NCBI GenBank assembly: GCA_023213395.1
Contig: CM041465.1
Span: 38,633,741-38,697,740, forward strand
Origin: Cycas panzhihuaensis
Lineage: Eukaryota; Cycadophyta
DNA: 64,000 nucleotides
Direction of reading: 5' to 3'
Positions 10,662 through 21,875 of this stretch are shown piece by piece. Numbering within the stretch: the first letter of the stretch is position 1; every line of letters begins with the position of its first letter. Under the pieces are notes generated by a model. The model was not told the DNA's origin. It saw only the letters and a program-made list of their open reading frames with translations, and did not search any database. The position numbers and the translations under genes are program-made.

Positions 10662-11471
10662 TGTTGACTGCTAGGGTGCCTTATTGCACTCACAAGACAC
10701 CCCTTGCTCACTTGTCAAGGTTACACAGCGCTATAGTCTAGTTTTAGGACACTGTCAACATTGTTATTCATATACATTCCATATATAATACACAGAATGG
10801 TACACAAAGATGCAATCAATACATACTTCAGCAAATCATCATCACACACCAAAAATACATTAATTTCCACGTAACTCTTTCTTTTATTAATTCAACAGTT
10901 CAATTACATTGTGGAATGCATTCTGAGCATTCCAAAGAAAGATACGCCCTTACAGACATATGCACGTGCGGATGGTACTTATCACATATTCATGCTCCAA
11001 ATCGGTCATGCGTCTTGTCTTACGCACCTTTGCACTGATATCCGGCTCTCACCCTAACCAGTGAATCATGCGTACCTCCTTAAGTACTCCTGTTGGTACC
11101 TTTTGGTGAAGGGTTATGACTGTCATAACCGCATTCGATCATGCGTACCTCTTCGGTTTATCGTACCTCTTCACTTAATCACTTTGTTTATCCTTAATTA
11201 ATTCTTCCTTTGGGTCCGTGCGTCCAGACGTCGTCAGCACCTCCTGTGTCTTCACCGGTCCCTGGAGTCATGCGTACTACCGCCGTTTGGTTGGATTCCG
11301 CCGGGTATGCGTTCTCGCCATGCGTGCGTTCGGATACACACCGCCATACGCACGAATGCTCGTTTTTGCCGTTTTGCCTCGTGCATTCTCCATACGGTCC
11401 GCACTGCACAACTCGGGTTCTCGACCTACCTCGGTCCTCACACGACCATTGAGTCAATTTTAATTCCAACA
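10662..11471 (-). repeat. Gypsy-A 3' LTR
   Basis: Ends TGTTGACTGC and TTAATTCCAACA on the plus strand, i.e. TGTTGG to CAACA in element sense. The first 300 plus-strand bases are almost identical to the 5' LTR except for an 11-bp indel. A TATA-like ATTATATATGG (minus) lies near 10783-10793. The CG-rich middle is strikingly diverged from its partner. Confidence 0.92.
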
Positions 11472-11588
11472 TCTATCCCAGGTCATCATTTATGGGTTTG
11501 AGCATCCTTGCTCAACAAAACTCCAAAAAATCAAAATTTCGGGGTATCCCTCCCCCACTCTGTCTCAAGGCGGCTCCTGCTGCCTCGG

Positions 11589-12642
11589 TCATCCCAAAAT
11601 CTCTTCATTTATCTGTGTCAGGGTAGTAATAATGGCATCCTTCTCCTTTATTTTCTCCTGAAGGGCCGCTATATCTGCTTTGTACCCTGCCTCCATATCC
11701 TGAATCATTTGAATAATTGGCCCGGCTTTGTCCTGCGGTGTAGGAGGTGCTGAGGGCTCTCCAACCTCTGCTGCTACTGGGAAGTCTTCCCATTCTTCCC
11801 AGGATGCCTCTGCCTCCTCCTCTTCTTTGGTTTCCTCCTCACCTTTCTTCCTCTTCCCACGTCGATGGATGCGACTTGCTTTGTCCTGTGAGGAATAGGT
11901 GTACACAGGGTTTTGTAACCGGTGTAAGGACCTTCGCATTTGCTTGAACTCTCCTTTTAGCTTCCATCTTGGTTGTGGTATCTGGGAACTCGCTACCTTT
12001 GTTTAATGATTGGTTCCCGAGGAGAAATAGTGGTTCTGGTTAATTGAACTTCCTGGACCGGTAAAATAAAATCGCCAAAAGCAATGAAGGATGGCAGAAG
12101 GGTTGTGTCCGGATTTCCTGTAGTTGTTGCCTCATATTTTCTGATAAAAATTCGAACCAGTTCATTCTTTCGCCATCCCGAATTTTTAAGAGTACCTGCA
12201 TCATACCTCCCTGGATGTAGGTATATTTCCTTTTTGACAAAAATCTGGAATTAATTACCTTAGCCACCCACTGCAATTTGTTGTCCATGATGTCGGCTAC
12301 CCTGATTCCGCCAGACATTATCTGGGTGTTAGGATGGCATAACTCCCTCATCCACATTTCCCGGTCAACTTCTGATCTTTTTGTTCCCAATGGAACTTCT
12401 CCCTCCTTGGGAAGTCCAGTAATCGTGTGGACTATATCTGCGTCCAATTTAGCTTTGCCGCTGTTTGCTTTTAGGGCCATCAGGATTTGGTCCATTAACT
12501 CCGGGTCATAATACATAGGGTTGCAGAAAATGTAATCTTTCCAGCCTGCCTGCTTGACCTTTGTCTGAAATGCTGCTGGTAGGGCTTGGAGGTCCTGCTT
12601 CAGCTTGGGGATGTATGCCTCTTGGCACCCTGCCGTGCTCAT
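11589..12642 (-). pseudogene. Gypsy-A extra ORF (env-position), broken
   Basis: Homologue of the 371-aa ORF of Gypsy-B. A 200-aa part (12642-12040) begins MSTAGCQEAYIPKLKQDLQA and keeps the IVHTITGLPKEGEVPLGTKR core. After a frame break, 11939-11589 holds the basic/acidic tail (RRGKRKKGEEE) and the coiled-coil-like end. Relative to Gypsy-B the upstream ATG has become ATA, leaving the next ATG as first start. The element could not make the whole protein from this copy. Confidence 0.8.
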
Positions 12643-13470
12643 TATGGCTGTGGATTTCCAGAGGTAAGAAAGAAAACCTAAAGCGTATCGCAGAGAACCG
12701 CACGTATGTACCTCCGAGGAACGCTTGTCGTTTCACCGCTTTGGCCATCGTGATGCGTGCAGAGCAACCCTTGCGCATCGCGTGGTCCGTTTCCGCTCGC
12801 TGCATCTGCATGTGAATGTTCGCAGTGCGTAATGATTTGTCGTTTTGCGTATTTTTTCTTATACGTGCCCTTGGTACGTATAGTGTTAAGAATTGCTAGT
12901 ATGCGTGCTCGACACGCTTCCTTTGGCACGTATAATGCAAATAGTCGCTTAAGTATCCCTTACACAAGCGCACTGGACACGTATGTCGTTGGTGCGTATA
13001 ATGTACAACCGAGTTTACGCTCACCGCGTGCGCACTGCTCACGCACTTTTCGTGCACGTATAATGTAATTGAGCCACTTAAAGTTATTTATACTATGCGT
13101 ACCTGTCCGCGTACTTTCCAGGTACGTATAATATAATTCGGGGTCACTTTTTCCACTAAGCGTACTTTAGTGAATTCCTTTGGTACGTATAGTGTATTTT
13201 CTACGTTATCACTGTCCCAACTGCAGACCAGTAACGCACTGCTTCGCACGCATAATCGTAATTCGCTTGTATGCTACTGAGTTTTCCTCTGGTTTTTCTC
13301 GGATTATCTTCGCTGTTTATATCGTAATTGAGTTACTTATTTTTTTTTTTCCAATTTTTTTTAATTCTTATATCCATACCGAACTGGATCATGGCTCGGT
13401 ATCAAGGCAGTCGATTGCCTCAATATCATGCAATACGCTATGGTACAACCAGCTGATCCGGCTGGTAACT
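12643..13470 (-). repeat. Gypsy-A inverted-repeat array between integrase and extra ORF
   Basis: Seven diverged units with the core GGTACGTATAATG (plus strand) at about 12873, 12925, 12991, 13052, 13121, 13182 and 13246. Each is preceded by TGCGTAC-like sequence, so that a unit can fold as TGCGTACC...GGTACGTA. The array is more decayed here than in Gypsy-B. The outer part, toward 13470, is T-rich and uninformative. Confidence 0.8.
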
Positions 13471-13472
13471 GG

Positions 13473-14780
13473 CTACTCAATATAGGACTTGAGTCTGCTA
13501 CCATTTACCCGTGTTGGTAGCAAAGGTCTGTCAATTTCTCGGAGCTGCACTGAACCATTCTCGAAAATTCTTTCTGCGATATATGGTCCCAACCATCGCA
13601 TCTTGAGTTTACTGGGGTGTGTTTTGAATTTCTTTGTCATATAGCAATACGTGATCACCTTCATTGAATTGTGGTTTCCGCAGATGGCGGTCATGCCATG
13701 CTTTTTGTCGTCGTTTTTCTATATGCTGCACCCAGTTTGCTAGATGTCGCGTTTCTTCCAACCGTATGAGGTCTTCCAGTCGTCGTTCCAAGGACTGGAG
13801 GTCGTCTAATCGGCATTGTATCGCCACTCGTGGCGGGTATCTCGAACTCAGTCGGAAGGATGGCCTCCGTGCCATATACAAGCTGAAATGGGGTTTGTCC
13901 AACTGATCTTTTGTATGTCGTACGAAAGGCCCATAGTACGGAAGGTAACTTCTCGGCCCAATCTGATCTGCCGATATCGCATATCTTCCGCAAACAGTTT
14001 TCGATTATTTTGTTTGAGCTTTCTGCTTGACCATTGGCTCTGGGATAGTAGGGGGTTGATTTCCGATGGCTAATCATGAAGGCAGTTGTTAACGCTTCAA
14101 TTGTTTGGTTGAGGAAGTGAGCACCTTGGTCAACGACAATCTCAAGGGCATCCAAATCGCGTGATTACCACCTCATACAGAAATCTTGCTGTACTTTCTG
14201 CATCGGCTTTCCTCAATGCGCGTGCTTCCACCCACTATGTCGCGTAGTCAGTTGCCACTAGAATGTATCGAGCTTTTGATCGGCGTGCTGCTGGTTTGAT
14301 CGGTCCCATAAAGTCGAGTCCCCACTTTTCGAATGGTGCCAAGGGTAGTATAGGATGTAACGGGTGGAAATCCTGTCGATTAGGTTTCCCCACTCGTTGG
14401 CGATGGCATGCTTGAACCCATTTTTTAACATCATCGAACATCGATGGCCACCAGAATCCCGATGTCAAGATTTTTCGCCATGTGGCCAATTTCCCCATGT
14501 GGCCACCTGCTACTCCTTCATGCGCCTGCAACATGATCTGGGTTGTTTCATGCTGTCGAACACAACGTCGCAATATGTCATCCGGCCCCAATTTGTACAA
14601 CTCACCGAGAAGCGTCGGCTCCGCTTTTCTAATGAAATTTCTTTTCCCCGTACGATCTAGTTCTGCTGGCACTTCACCGGTCGCTAGGTATTCTGGTATG
14701 CCCTCATACCAGTCCACTGGAACTGCATTTATGCTGAATAGGGCTGCGTCTGGAAAATCATCTGGTATCCCTGTGGCTTT
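13473..14780 (-). pseudogene. Gypsy-A integrase
   Basis: From 14717 down: HHCC zinc domain (AHEGVAGGHMGKLATW, FWWPSMFDDVKKWVQAC, with the second Cys of the CxxC pair lost to a 1-3 base deletion). The core has WGLDFMGP (first Asp), VDQGAHFLNQT (second Asp; SDQG in copy B) and ANGQAESSNKIIE (Glu). The C-terminal region continues to KMRWLGPYIAERIFENGS and ends at 13473 without a chromodomain. A frame break near 14160 separates first and second catalytic Asp. Confidence 0.88.
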
Positions 14781-15341
14781 TTCTCCGTTTTGATTCTCGA
14801 TAGTTGATCTGGAATGATGTGCGCCTTACCAGGTTTCACAATGATTCTGAATGAAAATTCTTGGAACAGCATTAACCATCTGCTGATCCTTCCCCGCATA
14901 ATGGGTTTATTCATCAGGTACATCAAAGCTTGGTGGTCGACAAAAAACAGGAATGGATTAGATAACAAATAATGTCGAAACTTTTGTAGTGCATAAACCA
15001 TGCCGAGTGCTTCCCTCTCTGTCGTCATATAATTCTACTCTGCTCTCGTGAGTTTCCGACTGGCAAAATAAATTGGATGATCCATTTTATCATCACTGGG
15101 TTGGGCCAATACGCATCCAATAGCGTGTGACAGACGCGTCCACATGCACGTGGAAGGTTTTCTTCCAATCTGGGAATCGTAATATAGGTGCTGCTACTAT
15201 GGCCTGCTTTAGTGTCTCGAATGCTCGTTGCTGATCCTTGGTCCATGTCCATTCAATATTCTTTTTTAGCAATTCTTCCAGAGGTCCAGATATATACGCA
15301 TATCCTCTGATAAATTTTCTATAATATCCGGTTAAACCCAA
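14729..15341 (-). pseudogene. Gypsy-A RNase H
   Basis: The C-terminal two thirds is open (15028-14729), with TEREALGMVYALQKFRHYLL, FFVDHQALMYL and the tether segment RGRISRWLMLFQEFSF. The start, with VDAS, is at about 15150 but is knocked out of frame by a small CG-rich local rearrangement at 15120-15140. It is normally needed to degrade the RNA strand during reverse transcription. Confidence 0.85.
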
Positions 15342-15944
15342 AAAACCTTTTAGCTACTTCCTCGTATTCGGTGTTGGAAAGTGTAAAATGGCAGACACTT
15401 TTGTTAGATCTGTCAGCAAACCCTCTTTGCTGACTATGTGCCCTAAGAGGTTTCCAAATGGTACCAGAAATGTACATTTTTCTGGATTGAGACACGATTT
15501 ATTTTCTCGGTGTTTGCAACATTTCTTTTAAGTTTTCCATATGATCTTTCATTAACCCTTACAATGTCCAATCGTCTAAGAATACAGCAACTTTTTCTCC
15601 AATGAATTTACGAAAAATATTAATCACAATCCGTTGAAATGTCATTTGGTGCATTCGTGAGACCGAATGGCATTACCTTATAGGCGTCATACCCCATTAC
15701 ATTACGAATGTTGTCTTTGCTCGATCTTAAGGGCAATCTGCACTTGATTGTACCCACTAAATCCGTCTGTGAATGAATAGATTTCATTTCCTCCAACTGT
15801 TTCTAGAATATCTTCCGTTAAAGGTAACCGAAATGGATCTTTTTTCGTTACTTTGTTCAATTGTTTGTAATCCACACAGACTCGAATTTTTCCATTTTTC
15901 TTTGGAACTACTACTACAGGGCTTACCCGATCCTTTGTAGTCAA
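15342..15944 (-). pseudogene. Gypsy-A reverse transcriptase
   Basis: VVVVPKKNGKIRVCVDYKQL opens the fingers region at about 15925. SFTDGFSGYNQVQIA follows, and the catalytic FLDD box is at 15571-15582 (the gypsy norm is YxDD). Multiple frame breaks lie between, for example near 15720 and 15640. Confidence 0.85.
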
Positions 15945-17520
15945 TTTCAGATATATAACCCGCTTCTAACATTTTATCAAGTTCGGCTTTTACTTTTTCT
16001 TTGTATTTCGGATTCATTCGATATGGTCGTTGTTTTACTGGTTTAGCATCCTCCACTAGATCAATATGATGCATTCCTATCTCTGGAGGAATACCTTTCA
16101 AATCTTTATACGACCACGCAAACACATCACGGAATTCTTCAAATATTTGTTGAGCTTCGGCTACCGTTTGGGAATCCCAATAATCTCCAATTCGAATAAA
16201 CTTAGGATTTTCTGAGTTGCCAACATTAATTTCTGTTGTTTTCAACTTTGTCATACCCACATCTTCTACATTTTCAATTTTATGCCCTGGAGCATCTTCT
16301 ACTTTTCTTTCTCCCACGGTGAATTCTGTAAACTCTGCAGGATAATTCACAATTTCTTCTTCTTCACTCTGTATGGATTCTACTGTTTCCTGATCATTAA
16401 ATCTTTGTTCTAGTTTTATGCTCATCATTCTAATATGTTTCAGGATTGTGTCTACTTCTTGGTTTTCCGAAGTATGCCTAAAGGTTTTTATAAAAGATCC
16501 CCTTAGATTTTCCCAGGTTATATCTAAGTTTTGTTCCTTTCCAGAACCGTCTTTCGCTACTCTTCCCAAGGTATGGTAGAAGTAGTTAGACCAATTCCGC
16601 TTAGGTATACTCCTAGATTTCCAATTTTGTTTACACACATGCGTGTTTTCTAGGGTCATGTCCTACATAGAATATTGGAATAGCTAGTTGGTCCGGATGA
16701 TCGAATCGTATTGAAACATCGCTTGCAATTCTTGCCAACTCCTAAGGGTATCTTGGTGAGCTATGTACCAATACCAAGCTTTCCCCCGTAAGGTTAGGAT
16801 TAAATCCTGCTGCCATTTGGTTTTGTCCCAATTTCCCTACTCTATCCAATAATCAATGCGAGGTGTTAAATGGGTAGTCCCATATAACCTGCTTCCCATA
16901 GAATGGTTTAACGTAATCCCGATATAGGTTTGATGACTAGTTTTCTCAGAATAGTGATTTTATCTCCTAGACCAGATTCGCTAGAAGTACTTACCAGCAA
17001 TCCTCCTTCCATTTCCCCAGTTTTGGCGCCAATGGTTGGAAGAGATTTATGGCTGGGCGGGTGTACCTCTAAGGAAGAAGAGGAGGGAATATTACTTCCT
17101 TCCTCGGGTTGTATAAAAGGGGGGGGGAGGGAATCTACCTCAGGACCCACACACAAGTAGATGGGATGTCGTGGTTACTACTAACTAGAAAAAAACTACG
17201 AAAATTACTAGATAAACTAAGGGTTGGTTGGTCTAGGTTATTATCCATTTCCAAATGATCATTAGTCAGCATATATTCAAAAGAATTTAAATTATTATCA
17301 ATGTTTACAGATACACATTTAGATAACAAATTACATCTGAATGAAGAAGAGTTTACTTCATATGCATCCTGAAGCCAATAATCCACGAACCTCATACCGT
17401 GTTCGTCATCCGAAGAGTTGTATATTTCTTCGAGATCCGCTGGTTCTTCATCTTGATCTTTGCTTTGACGTGGTGGGTTCTTCCGCCATATGAAAGATGT
17501 GTTCTTCCTCATTGGAAGAA
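15945..17520 (-). pseudogene. Gypsy-A protease-RT linker with capsid-like segments
   Basis: Equivalent to 26300-27800 of Gypsy-B. It contains NYFYHTLGRVAKD, ITWENLRGSFIKTFRHTSE and, upstream, an LTLRGKAW-type segment, followed by an acidic stretch (ESIQSEEEEIVN) and the pre-RT segment YWDSQTVAEAQQIFEEFRDV. The upstream part is Ser-rich and acidic. A TAG at 16837-16839 matches the position of a TAG in Gypsy-B. Confidence 0.7.
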
Positions 17521-18242
17521 AATGTTGTGCTGGTTACTGTTGTACTGGATCCTTCGTCTGGGATTACTTCAATCGAACTCCTTCCCAACATTGGTAGCAC
17601 CACTTTGTTGTTGCTGTCCGATAAAGTGAAGGTTACCTTTTCCCAATTCTGAAGGCATTGTGTTTTGTATAACCATGGCCTTCCTAGTAACGCCAGGTAG
17701 GGTGTGGTTCCTTTCTCCGTTTCCACGATCGTGAAATCAACTCTTACCACTATCCCTGCCACGTCTACTTTTATATTGGCCAATCTTCCCAGGGGTCGTA
17801 CTCAAAGAACTCATTGGCCAACTTCGATGAGTAGGTTGCCGCCTCGACGGGCTTCCCAATTTACGCCATGTTGCATTGGTAACACATTTACCGCACCTCC
17901 ATCCACAATGACTCGAGAAAATGTTTCTCCCAATACGGACATGGTTACCATTGGATCCATGTCGAATGATGGTATAATTTGTTTCCAACTTTTGGTAATT
18001 CCCTTCTGTAATACTCCTCCTTTAATCCAATCAATAACCTGAGACAGAGGAATAGTTAACTGCAACTGCTTCACTAGATTTTCCATCAATAACAACATTC
18101 TGGGAATATCTTCAACTAGTAATCCTTTAAACAACTCCTCCATTTGCAGTATTTGGGGTTTTACCGTTGATTCTTCTGGTGATTTTTCTGGCTCTTTTGT
18201 TTGTTTTTCCAAGACATAAACATTTTTGTTTGGTTTACCCAT
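17448..18242 (-). pseudogene. Gypsy-A aspartic protease
   Basis: The active site RVIVDGGAVNVLP lies at 17912-17878, with the Asp-Gly-Gly at 17903-17895. The Gly in second position replaces the more usual Ser or Thr. The downstream part (MANIKVDVAGIVVRVDFTI, then ALLGRPWLYKTQC) is in another frame. Retropepsin would dimerise and cut the polyprotein. Frame breaks in the flap region disable it. Confidence 0.8.
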
Positions 18243-18329
18243 TGGTAGTATATTTTCATCCGAACTAAACCATCCAACACTTGTTTCGCTTGTTTATACC
18301 GATCCATTTCTGTTGGGGGGTTTGGATAT

Positions 18330-18760
18330 CCTTCATCCACTTTCTCTTTCTGTTTATTCTGTAATTTCACATTCTTCGTTTCTGGCACGATTGTCATTAG
18401 ATTAGTTGCCTTCGCTTTACCCTTGCAATCTTCCGCTTTGTGGTCGCTTGGGCCACAGTTGCCACATCTGACGGCTTTTGTTCAGTATTCACCTTCATCG
18501 GACATTCGGACTTCCGGTGTCCGAAGCAGAGGCGAATGAGGCATCTCCCCATCATTGTTTCTTCCTCGAGGGCTCGTGCGCCCTCGTTGTATACACATTT
18601 CGAGGTGGGTTACCTCTCCCCCGACCTCGTCCTCTAAATGCTTTTCCCCTGGAATTATAAAAGCAGTCCTTGGTTGTGTGTGTGTCAACCTCACATATGT
18701 GGCACCACTTCTCTTGTAGGTGCGTCGCACTGTTTTTTAAGTTCAACTCACATTCCGGGT
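18330..18760 (-). pseudogene. Gypsy-A zinc-knuckle region (nucleocapsid)
   Basis: Two clear CX2CX4HX4C knuckles: CHICEVDTHTTKDC near 18720-18665 and CGNCGPSDHKAEDC near 18470-18430. A third, imperfect one (CFGHRKSEC) lies between them near 18520. An Arg/Gly-rich stretch, GKAFRGRGRGRGN, follows the first. These bind genomic RNA during packaging. Frame shifts separate the motifs. Confidence 0.8.
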
Positions 18761-18899
18761 GGTATGTGAGTTTTCTTCTAAATATGGCACCACTTGGTCA
18801 CCCTTCCAGTGCTCTTTCTTCTTTGGTGTCTCTTCTTCTTCCCGATTATTTCTGATTTTCAATCGGGCTACCTCTTTCCTTAGCGTCTCCAATTCTGAC

Positions 18900-20141
18900 T
18901 CCTCTTCTGCTACCCCTACCTGGCAGAAGGGTCGATTATCTTGATTACATTTGACTCTCTAATCTCATCTTGCAATCTTAACAACAAGGAATCTTGTCCT
19001 CCTGCTTGGGCATCCATTTCCATCTCGAAATCTAATGCCAAATCCTGGGCATTCTTGAATGACTTTAGCGGATGAGCATGCATCATAGCTCGCAACTTCT
19101 CATTCAGCCCTCTCACGAAGTAATTCTTCATGTTATGATCCGTGATCGTCTCGTTGATCATACTCGCTGCAATAATCTTCATTCGGCTAATGTAAGTTAG
19201 GACGGATTCCCCCAGCCTTTGCCTGATTTCTCGTAATGCGATTTCCACAGCTTCATTACTCAAAACTTTTGAAATCTCTCCTCAAACGCTTTCTTAATCT
19301 TCCCCCATGGCTCATTTTTGTTTATTTCCTTGTACCATGCCAAGGGTACTCCTCTCAATGTACAAGCGAAGCATGCTTTGATTTCATCTTCATCCGTAAT
19401 CTTTTTAACATCAATGAGGTTCGAAACAAATACACATGCTCTGCTGCGTCAAGTATCATTGAAGGTTAGTTTCCCAAAGTCTCAATCGTCCATTTTGGGA
19501 GATTGCAACTTTCCCCACCGATGGTGATCTTTCCCTCCTCCGCCTTTTGGGGATACCTTTGGGAGTAACTACCGATGCACTATCTTTTCCAAACAACGGA
19601 TTCTTAAATGGAGTTTTTATGTGTATTGGTTCCACTACACCTGGAACTTGTATAGTCAATGGTGTTACCGTAATGTAAGATTGATCCGATCCCCTTTCTG
19701 TCGAATCTTCAAAAAGTTGCCTCGTTAGCTTGTTTTCCCAATATGCCGAGGGACCTTCCTCCGCCTTCTTATCGCTGTCACCTAGGTCCTTCGGGCTGTC
19801 CTCCACTGGTATACTTCCCTCTGTTAGGATCTCTTTATGTTTTTCATCCACTGATGGCTTCCCTTCAATCTCCGGGCTAAACAAATCATCTCTGATTGGG
19901 GCTGGTGTCAATACCATGCGTTCGCCATTGATTTTCTCTTCCCCAGGTGTCTGGCTCCACTTGCCGCGGATCCTTCAACGGACTGTCCCTTAGTCTCGTT
20001 GTTTTGCGAACTTAACCTCCTAGCCCTTCTGAGTTTTGCTTCTTTTGACCATCTTAGTGCCCTTTGTCTGCTGGTTTCCTTTTCCTTGGGTGAAGTATCC
20101 TTCTAGGGCTCTTCTGACCTTGAAGGCCTCTTAGGTGGCAA
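18900..20141 (-). pseudogene. Gypsy-A gag, start lost
   Basis: Aligns with Gypsy-B gag. The start ATG is TTG here (20139-20141) and a TAG follows at 20103-20105. The capsid-like part, 19263-18916, reads EIALREIRQRLGESVLTYIS and LRAMMHAHPLKSFKNAQDLA. The N-terminal basic/acidic part at 19917-19456 is out of frame with it. Confidence 0.85.
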
Positions 20142-20267
20142 TGGAAGGTCCCCTGGCTGCCGGTGGCTTAGTTCTGACCCGCCATCACGCGGCCTGTGGT
20201 CCTCTGCCCTTTACACATTCTTTTTCCCTTTGAAACCCCTAGGCCCTGTCCCTCCTCAATGGACGTA

Positions 20268-20280
20268 GGCAACGGAACCA
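20268..20280 (-). other. Gypsy-A primer-binding site, tRNA-Glu type
   Basis: The minus strand reads TGGTTCCGTTGCC one base inside the 5' LTR. This is complementary to the CCA end and acceptor stem of plant tRNA-Glu (stem recalled from general knowledge). Confidence 0.8.
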
Positions 20281-20281
20281 A

Positions 20282-21118
20282 TGTTGACTGTTAGGGTGCC
20301 TTATTGCACTCACAAGACACCCCTTGCTCACTTGTCAAGGTTACACAGCGCTATAGTCTAGTTTTAGGACACTGTCAACATTGTTATTCATATACATTCC
20401 ACATACATTCCATATATAATACACAGAATGGTACACAGAAGATGCAATCAATACATACTTCAGCAAATCATCATCACACACCAAGAATACATTAATTTCC
20501 ACGTAACTCTTTCTTTTATTAATTCAACAGTTCAATTACATTGTGGAATGCATTCTGAGCATTCCAAAGATACATCTGATCATACATGCATATGCGTACC
20601 GGATGGTACTTATCACATATTCATGCTCCAATCGGTGTCATGCGTCTTGTCTTACGCACCTTTGCGTGCACTGTGATATCCGGCTCTCACCCTAACCAGT
20701 GAATCATGCGTACCTCCTTAAGTACTCCTGTTGGTACCTTTTGGTGAAGGGTTATGACTATCTGTCATAGTACCCCTTCGATCATGCGTGCCTCTTCGCC
20801 TTTATGCGCACTGCTCACTTAATCACTTTGTTTATCCTTAATTAATTCTTCCTTTGGGTCCGTGCGTCAAAATGCGTCGTGCACCTCCTCGGTCTTCACC
20901 GGTCCCTCAGAGTCATGCGCATCTGCTTGGTTTGGTTGGATTACATTGCTTATGCGTTCTGTCATGCGTGCCGTTTGTGCACGCATCATCGTGCCGGAAT
21001 GCTCGTTTTCTACCGTTTTGCCTCGTGCGTACCTGCATGCGGTCCGCACTGCACAACTCGGGTTCTCTGACCTACCTCTGGTCCTCACACAGCCATTGAG
21101 TCAATTTTAATGCCAAGA
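20282..21118 (-). repeat. Gypsy-A 5' LTR
   Basis: 837 bp, partner of 10662-11471. Shares TTAGGGTGCCTTATTGCAC, which separates the A pair from the B pair. Its outer end reads CCAAGA where CCAACA is expected, one substitution from the canonical terminus. Confidence 0.92.
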
Positions 21119-21123
21119 CACAG
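21119..21123. repeat. Gypsy-A target-site duplication, right copy
   Basis: CACAG, followed in register by the rest of the interrupted Gypsy-B LTR (CAGTACAGAAATCAATAC). Confidence 0.92.
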
Positions 21124-21807
21124 CAGTACAGAAATCAATACATACTTCAGCAAATCATCATCACAATATCAAGCATACACCAATTTCCACGTAACTCTTT
21201 CTTTTATTAATTCAACAGTTCATTTACACCGAGGCTGGAATGCGTTCCTGAGCATTCCAAAGACATCGATCCTTACATTACGGATGCGTACCTGGATGGT
21301 ACTTATCATACATTCATGCTCCAATTGGGCCATGCGTCTTGTCTCCTGTACTGGCGTGCAGTGATATCCGGCTCTCACCCTAACCAGGTGAATCATGCGT
21401 ACCCCCTTAAGCACTCCTGCTGGTACCTTTTGCCTGAAGGGTTATGACTGTCTGTCATAACCGTACCCCTTCAGTCATGCGTACCTCTTCAGTTATGCGT
21501 ACCTCTTCACTTAATCACTTTGTTTGTCCTTAATTAATTATTCCTTTGGGTCCGTGACGTCCTGTGACGTCAGCACCTCCCGGTCTTCACCGTCCCACAG
21601 GTCATGCGTCTGCCGCTTGGTTCCGCTTACGCCACACTGCGTTCTGTCATGCGTGCCGTTCGGTATGCACATCATACGTGCCTGAATGCTTGTTTTTCTG
21701 CCGTTTTACCTCGTGCATACCTCTGTACGGTCCATTCCTGCACAACTCGGGTTGTCTGACCTACCTCTGGTCCTCACACAGCCATTGAGTCAATTTTAAC
21801 TCCAACA
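21124..21807 (-). repeat. Gypsy-B 3' LTR, inner piece
   Basis: Continues the 157-bp piece at 10505-10661 and ends in AACTCCAACA. It contains a short tandem duplication, ATGCGTACCTCTTC, near 21476-21507, and a tRNA-Glu-like segment at 21363-21380. Confidence 0.9.
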
Positions 21808-21875
21808 TCTATCCCGGGTCAACAGTTATGGGTTTGAGCATCCTTGCTCAACAAAACTCCAAAAAAATCAAAATT

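Larger units (their letters stand above)
10662..21118 (-). mobile_element. Gypsy-A: nested copy of the Gypsy-B family
   Basis: About 10.46 kb on the minus strand, with LTRs 10662-11471 and 20282-21118 and a perfect CACAG duplication. It was inserted into the 3' LTR of Gypsy-B in the same orientation. Internal order equals Gypsy-B, and the two are alignable throughout. It carries more frame breaks than Gypsy-B: gag start lost, gag stop, RT, integrase and extra ORF all broken. It must be younger than Gypsy-B at this site although it is more damaged in coding sequence. Confidence 0.93.

Noticed and set aside
11037-11054. tRNA-Glu gene or tRNA-derived SINE in the LTR
   Set aside because: Only the anticodon arm is matched. 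No D arm, T arm, acceptor stem or box B lies at the right distance.
11194-11501. Several overlapping open frames on both strands within the gypsy LTR (likewise 20854-21110, 21564-21788 and 31208-31471)
   Set aside because: They lie in CG-rich, stop-poor LTR sequence, do not keep a common frame among the four LTR copies, and carry no motif.
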